From the NCBI GenBank assembly GCA_963800255.1, contig CAWDAK010000024.1, positions 1 to 64,000 on the forward strand: a stretch of DNA of 64,000 bases, in the 5' to 3' direction. This stretch comes from DATFVA01 sp963800255. GTDB lineage: Bacteria > Bacteroidota > Ignavibacteria > Ignavibacteriales > Ignavibacteriaceae. The notes below the pieces were generated by a model. It ran no database searches. It was given only the letters and a program-made list of their open reading frames with translations, and was not told the DNA's origin. The translations under genes were made by a program, and so were the position numbers. The first letter of the stretch is position 1. The number at the start of each line of letters is the position of its first letter. This document shows positions 61,048-64,000 of this stretch, piece after piece.

Positions 61048-62055
61048 TTATAATTTATGTTTTCCTGTTCCTTTAACAATCTTTTTAGTTTTCTGAACTG
61101 TTGTTTTTGTATTCTTCTTTGAAGGTTTCACACTTTTGGCTGATGATTTAGCTGGTTTCTTTTTGGCAGTTCCCTTCTTTGCTGAATTTTCCAGAGCCTT
61201 AAGCATTGTACTCCCGATCTCCGCAGGACTTTCAGCCACATTAATACCCGCTTTTTTCATCGCATTAATTTTTTCTACTGCGGTTCCTTTTCCACCTGAA
61301 ATAATTGCGCCTGCGTGTCCCATTCTTCTTCCCGGAGGTGCTGTTCTTCCTGCGATGAATCCTACTACAGGTTTGGATACGTTCTTTTTGATGAAAGTAG
61401 CAGCTTCCTCTTCAGCTGATCCACCGATTTCACCAATCATCACTATGCCTTCGGTCTGTGGATCTTCGTTGAATAATTTAATAATATCAATAAAGCGGGA
61501 ACCTATGATGGGGTCACCGCCTATTCCCACACAAGTTGACTGACCAAGTTTTACATCTGTCAACTGTTTCACTGCTTCATAGGTCAGGGTCCCGCTGCGA
61601 GAGACGACTCCTATTTTACCCTTTTTATGTATAAATCCGGGCATGATTCCTACTTTTGCCTGTCCCGGGGAAATTACGCCAGGGCAATTCGGCCCTACCA
61701 AAACAACATCTTTATTTCTTATTGCATTATAAACTTTAACCATATCTCTTGCAGGGATACCTTCAGTAATACAAATAATTACTTTGATACCAGAGTCAGC
61801 AGCCTCAAGAATTGCATCAGCTGCAAAAGGAGGCGGGACAAAAATAACAGAAGTATTTGCCTTCTGTTCTTTCACTGCGTCAGCCACAGTGTTGTAAACC
61901 GGTATTCCTTCAAAACTGGTTCCGCCTTTACCGGGTGTAACTCCAGCGACAACTTTTGTTCCGTACTCAATCATTTGCTGTGAATGGAATGATCCTTCAC
62001 CGCCTGTAATTCCCTGAACTACAAGTCTTGTTTTATTATTTACCAGAATGCTCAT
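61048..62055 (-). CDS. sucD: Succinyl-CoA synthetase alpha subunit with lysine-rich tail
   Basis: 335 residues; the family is usually about 290. The phosphorylated His247 is in GHAGAIISGGKGTA, and GGSFH-type CoA contact (GGEGSFHSQQM), GPNCPGVISPGQ and GEIGGSAEEEAA mark the core. After residue 289 a 45-residue tail rich in Lys, Thr, Ala and Ser follows, unlike the core. SucD forms a complex with SucC in the citric-acid cycle; sucC is not adjacent here. ndk lies immediately downstream. Confidence 0.92.
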   Translation of the reverse strand: MSILVNNKTRLVVQGITGGEGSFHSQQMIEYGTKVVAGVTPGKGGTSFEGIPVYNTVADAVKEQKANTSVIFVPPPFAADAILEAADSGIKVIICITEGIPARDMVKVYNAIRNKDVVLVGPNCPGVISPGQAKVGIMPGFIHKKGKIGVVSRSGTLTYEAVKQLTDVKLGQSTCVGIGGDPIIGSRFIDIIKLFNEDPQTEGIVMIGEIGGSAEEEAATFIKKNVSKPVVGFIAGRTAPPGRRMGHAGAIISGGKGTAVEKINAMKKAGINVAESPAEIGSTMLKALENSAKKGTAKKKPAKSSAKSVKPSKKNTKTTVQKTKKIVKGTGKHKL

Positions 62056-62093
62056 AGGAAGTCCTGTTAATTCTTTAAAAGAAATTTTATCTC

Positions 62094-62145
62094 CAAAGAT
62101 AAAAAAAAGGGAGGATAATTCCTTAAGGGAAGGGTTGTAATTATC
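62094..62145 (-). terminator. Candidate terminator before sucD (minus strand)
   Basis: Minus-strand ggataatt (62145-62138) pairs with aattatcc (62119-62112) around an 18-nt loop; a run of T follows at 62107-62100. A TATCTTTG sequence (62101-62094) that matches TAnnTTTG overlaps the run, 39 nt upstream of sucD, but lacks a -33 box. Confidence 0.45.
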
Positions 62146-62150
62146 CGGTA

Positions 62151-62822
62151 TTATTCAGTTTTGATAGTTTTCGCAGGCACCCTTTTCCTGTCAAGCCAGT
62201 ACGAAATTAATATTACAAGGATTACAGAGAGGAGCGCAGAACCAGCCACTTCATTTCCATTCTGAGGCCGGGGGCTTAAAACCTGCGATACAAAAGCAGC
62301 AGCCACAAGAACGACTGAAAAAATATACATACCATATTTTCCACCGAAACCTGTCCCGTGCGTTTCACTCAGGTAAATGAAAAGTCCTGCGAAATAAATA
62401 GCCAGTTCAACAACCAGAGCTATATATATATGATTCCACAGACCTAATCCCAGAACAGCGGAGTTATCGCCGAAAACAGTCAACTCAGGAAGATGGACAA
62501 TAACGTCAAGGAAATAGTGTGAAAGTACGCCTAATCCCATTAAAACTGCAGTAAGCTGTCTTTTGGTTATTATTTCAGCAGCGACATAAACCAGGAGACT
62601 CCACGCTACAGCTGAAATAAGACTATGAGAATAAGGAAAGAAAAATTTTAGATAATGTAATTTTTCGAATTCGGCAGGGACAATCACTTGCTCGAAACCT
62701 AGGAGTACAAAGGTCCATAGAAGCAAATCAAGGAAAAGAACAGATATAAAAAACCACGCCAGGTTGGTCTTCTTATCAAATTTTCTCATCGCCAAACCGG
62801 CACCAAGATGTCCTATAAACAT
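62151..62822 (-). CDS. YdjM-like multi-spanning membrane protein (putative metal-dependent hydrolase)
   Basis: 223 residues with about six membrane helices. Conserved histidine and acidic positions of the YdjM/LexA-regulated, putative membrane metal-dependent hydrolase family are visible: GHLGAGLA (near 4), YSHSLISA (near 64) and LSHYFLDVIVH (near 100). Substrate and role are unknown. It ends upstream of a candidate terminator ahead of sucD. Confidence 0.65.
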   Translation of the reverse strand: MFIGHLGAGLAMRKFDKKTNLAWFFISVLFLDLLLWTFVLLGFEQVIVPAEFEKLHYLKFFFPYSHSLISAVAWSLLVYVAAEIITKRQLTAVLMGLGVLSHYFLDVIVHLPELTVFGDNSAVLGLGLWNHIYIALVVELAIYFAGLFIYLSETHGTGFGGKYGMYIFSVVLVAAAFVSQVLSPRPQNGNEVAGSALLSVILVILISYWLDRKRVPAKTIKTE

Positions 62823-62927
62823 TTGCTATATAATTTTCAGGATTAATAGTTGATTCCAGGGAATGGGAACCCCTGTTTAGCAGCGATAAAGCCTGGATGA
62901 TTCAAAATCAGAAGTCGGATCTGACTT

Positions 62928-63131
62928 TTAATTCAGCTTCTTTGTCTCATGTTTTATTAAATCATCATCGGTTATCGTTATTTCTTTCTTCAAATCATTT
63001 ACCCCTTTCTTAAATTCACTTATACCTTTTCCAAGGTTTTTAGCTATTTCAGGAATTTTCTTTCCTCCAAAAAGAATGAGTACAACAAACATAATTATAA
63101 GTAACTCACCCATACCAAGATTTTCAAACAT
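62928..63131 (-). CDS. tatA: Sec-independent translocase protein TatA/E (second copy)
   Basis: 67 residues. One N-terminal membrane helix (about 8-22), the FGGKKIPEIAKNLGKGISEFKKG amphipathic region (key residues F21, G22-K24, P27), and a charged tail. TatA forms the variable pore for folded-protein export with TatC. This copy has a more divergent, acidic tail than its neighbour 20 nt upstream. No tatC is in the window. Confidence 0.9.
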   Translation of the reverse strand: MFENLGMGELLIIMFVVLILFGGKKIPEIAKNLGKGISEFKKGVNDLKKEITITDDDLIKHETKKLN

Positions 63132-63151
63132 AATATACCTCGCTTTGCCTG

Positions 63152-63352
63152 TTAATCTTTTTTAGCTTCAGTCTTTTTTGATTCGGTATCAGAATTCTTT
63201 ATTTCATCCTCAACGTCTTTCAGGCCCTTTTTAAACTCACTCATACCTTTACCAATACCCCTGGCAAGTTCAGGAATTTTTTTGGCACCAAATAAAATTA
63301 AAACAACTAATAATATGAGGATTATTTCTCCGGCACCTAAGTTTCCAAACAT
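63152..63352 (-). CDS. tatA: Sec-independent translocase protein TatA/E (first copy)
   Basis: 66 residues, one N-terminal membrane helix followed by FGAKKIPELARGIGKGM and a charged tail ending in a Lys/Glu-rich stretch. It begins MFGNLGAGE, the typical TatA start. It lies 10 nt after purQ and is followed by a near-identical-length paralogue, making a tandem pair. Confidence 0.92.
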   Translation of the reverse strand: MFGNLGAGEIILILLVVLILFGAKKIPELARGIGKGMSEFKKGLKDVEDEIKNSDTESKKTEAKKD

Positions 63353-63362
63353 TTTATCACCT

Positions 63363-64000
63363 TTAATTAAATACGTTATTTAAGATCGACCTGAAAATAA
63401 GCTGACCATCGGTTTTGCCTAGCAAGGGGTCACAGCTTCGCTCAGGATGCGGCATCATTCCAAGAACATTTCCTTCCCTGTTAATAATGCCTGCAATATT
63501 CCTGACGGATCCATTCGGGTTATATATTTCATCTATTATCCGTTCAGGAGAGGAATACCTGAAGACGATCTGGTGGTTTTCTTCAAGTGAACTCAGAGTA
63601 TGGTCATCTGCAAAATAATTACCTTCACCGTGAGCAACAGGGATTTTAAGAACTTTATCTGAACCTATATCTTTCGTAAAGACAGATCTATCATTATCAA
63701 CCGAAAGATAAACATCTTTACAAACAAATTGTAGCGATTTATTCTTCAACATCACACCCGGGAGCAGTCCGGCTTCAAGTAGAATTTGGAAACCATTGCA
63801 AATTCCAACAACAATGCCTCCTTTTTTCGCAAAATCGATAACATACTTCATGATAGGAGAAAAGCGTGCAATTGCCCCGGTTCGAAGGTAGTCGCCATAA
63901 GAAAAACCCCCCGGCAATATGATTATATTTGAGTTCTGAAGCTCGGTCTCTTTATGCCACAAGAACTGAGTTTCGCAGCCAAGGATTTTCCTGAAGGCGT
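63363..64000 (-). CDS. purQ: Phosphoribosylformylglycinamidine synthase subunit PurQ, 5' part outside the window
   Basis: The frame stays open to the window edge; the last 38 nt read AFRKILGCETQFLWHKE, which matches the N-terminal region of PurQ, so the protein is truncated by the edge rather than starting at the internal TTG (63962). It is a class I glutamine amidotransferase: nucleophile Cys in GICNGFQIL, and the His-Glu pair in PHPE. PurQ delivers ammonia to PurL in purine synthesis. About 212 codons are visible; the missing part is small. Confidence 0.94.
   Translation of the reverse strand, partial: AFRKILGCETQFLWHKETELQNSNIIILPGGFSYGDYLRTGAIARFSPIMKYVIDFAKKGGIVVGICNGFQILLEAGLLPGVMLKNKSLQFVCKDVYLSVDNDRSVFTKDIGSDKVLKIPVAHGEGNYFADDHTLSSLEENHQIVFRYSSPERIIDEIYNPNGSVRNIAGIINREGNVLGMMPHPERSCDPLLGKTDGQLIFRSILNNVFN

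Noticed and set aside
61035..61079. The upstream ATG of ndk giving a 158-residue product
   Set aside because: It lies inside sucD, adds 15 residues outside the family consensus and lacks a ribosome-binding site, while TTG at 61034 has a well-spaced aggag.

Overview
The window looks like a chromosomal segment of a member of the Bacteroidota/Chlorobiota assemblage, most likely Ignavibacteria (inference). The evidence is two secreted proteins ending in type IX secretion sorting domains with the N-Y-P-N-P-F-N-P-S-T signature, a short primary sigma factor without region 1.1, a low-to-moderate GC content judged by eye, and promoters of the Bacteroidota form TTTG-N19/20-TAnnTTTG. Shine-Dalgarno sites are nevertheless common, and TTG and GTG starts are unusually frequent, even in ribosomal protein genes.

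Positions 1-31.4 kb are almost pure information-processing machinery on the + strand. A tRNA-Gly/tRNA-Thr/rpmG/tRNA-Trp cluster, with a small GIY-YIG nuclease gene inserted, leads into secE-nusG-rplKAJL-rpoBC. The str genes (rpsL, rpsG, fusA, tuf) and the S10, spc and alpha operons follow without interruption to rplQ. Intrinsic hairpins divide this run after rplL, rpoC, tuf and rplQ, and a promoter precedes rpsL. Two oddities stand out: rplC is broken by a single-base frameshift, and a tRNA-Gln gene sits inside the spc operon between rplR and rpsE.

Positions 31.4-38.4 kb, also on the + strand, hold engB, a membrane GAF/degenerate-GGDEF protein, phosphopentomutase (deoB), two bacterial-microcompartment vertex (EutN/CcmL) proteins, the primary sigma factor gene, an NlpC/P60 lipoprotein and a PAP2 phosphatase. 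The microcompartment vertex genes have no shell hexamer gene anywhere in the window.

Positions 38.4-53.4 kb are mixed-strand housekeeping genes. They are a B12-dependent ribonucleotide reductase, an ABC-2 exporter with a LolA-like periplasmic protein, an outer-membrane barrel, fabF, a GNAT acetyltransferase, a second PAP2 protein, a hybrid histidine kinase with REC and Hpt domains, ornithine aminotransferase and an S1/P1-nuclease-like secreted enzyme. Positions 53.4-58.2 kb carry two type IX secretion cargo genes, a GH13 alpha-amylase-family protein and a beta-helix protein. Positions 58.2-64 kb run on the minus strand: a lipoprotein, a NamZ-type muramidase, ndk, sucD with a lysine-rich tail, a YdjM-like membrane protein, two tandem TatA proteins and the 3' part of purQ, which runs off the edge.

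No rRNA, CRISPR array, insertion sequence, prophage or classical defence system was seen. The candidates most worth following are the orphan microcompartment vertex pair between deoB and the sigma gene, the rplC frameshift, and the promoter grammar shared across the window.
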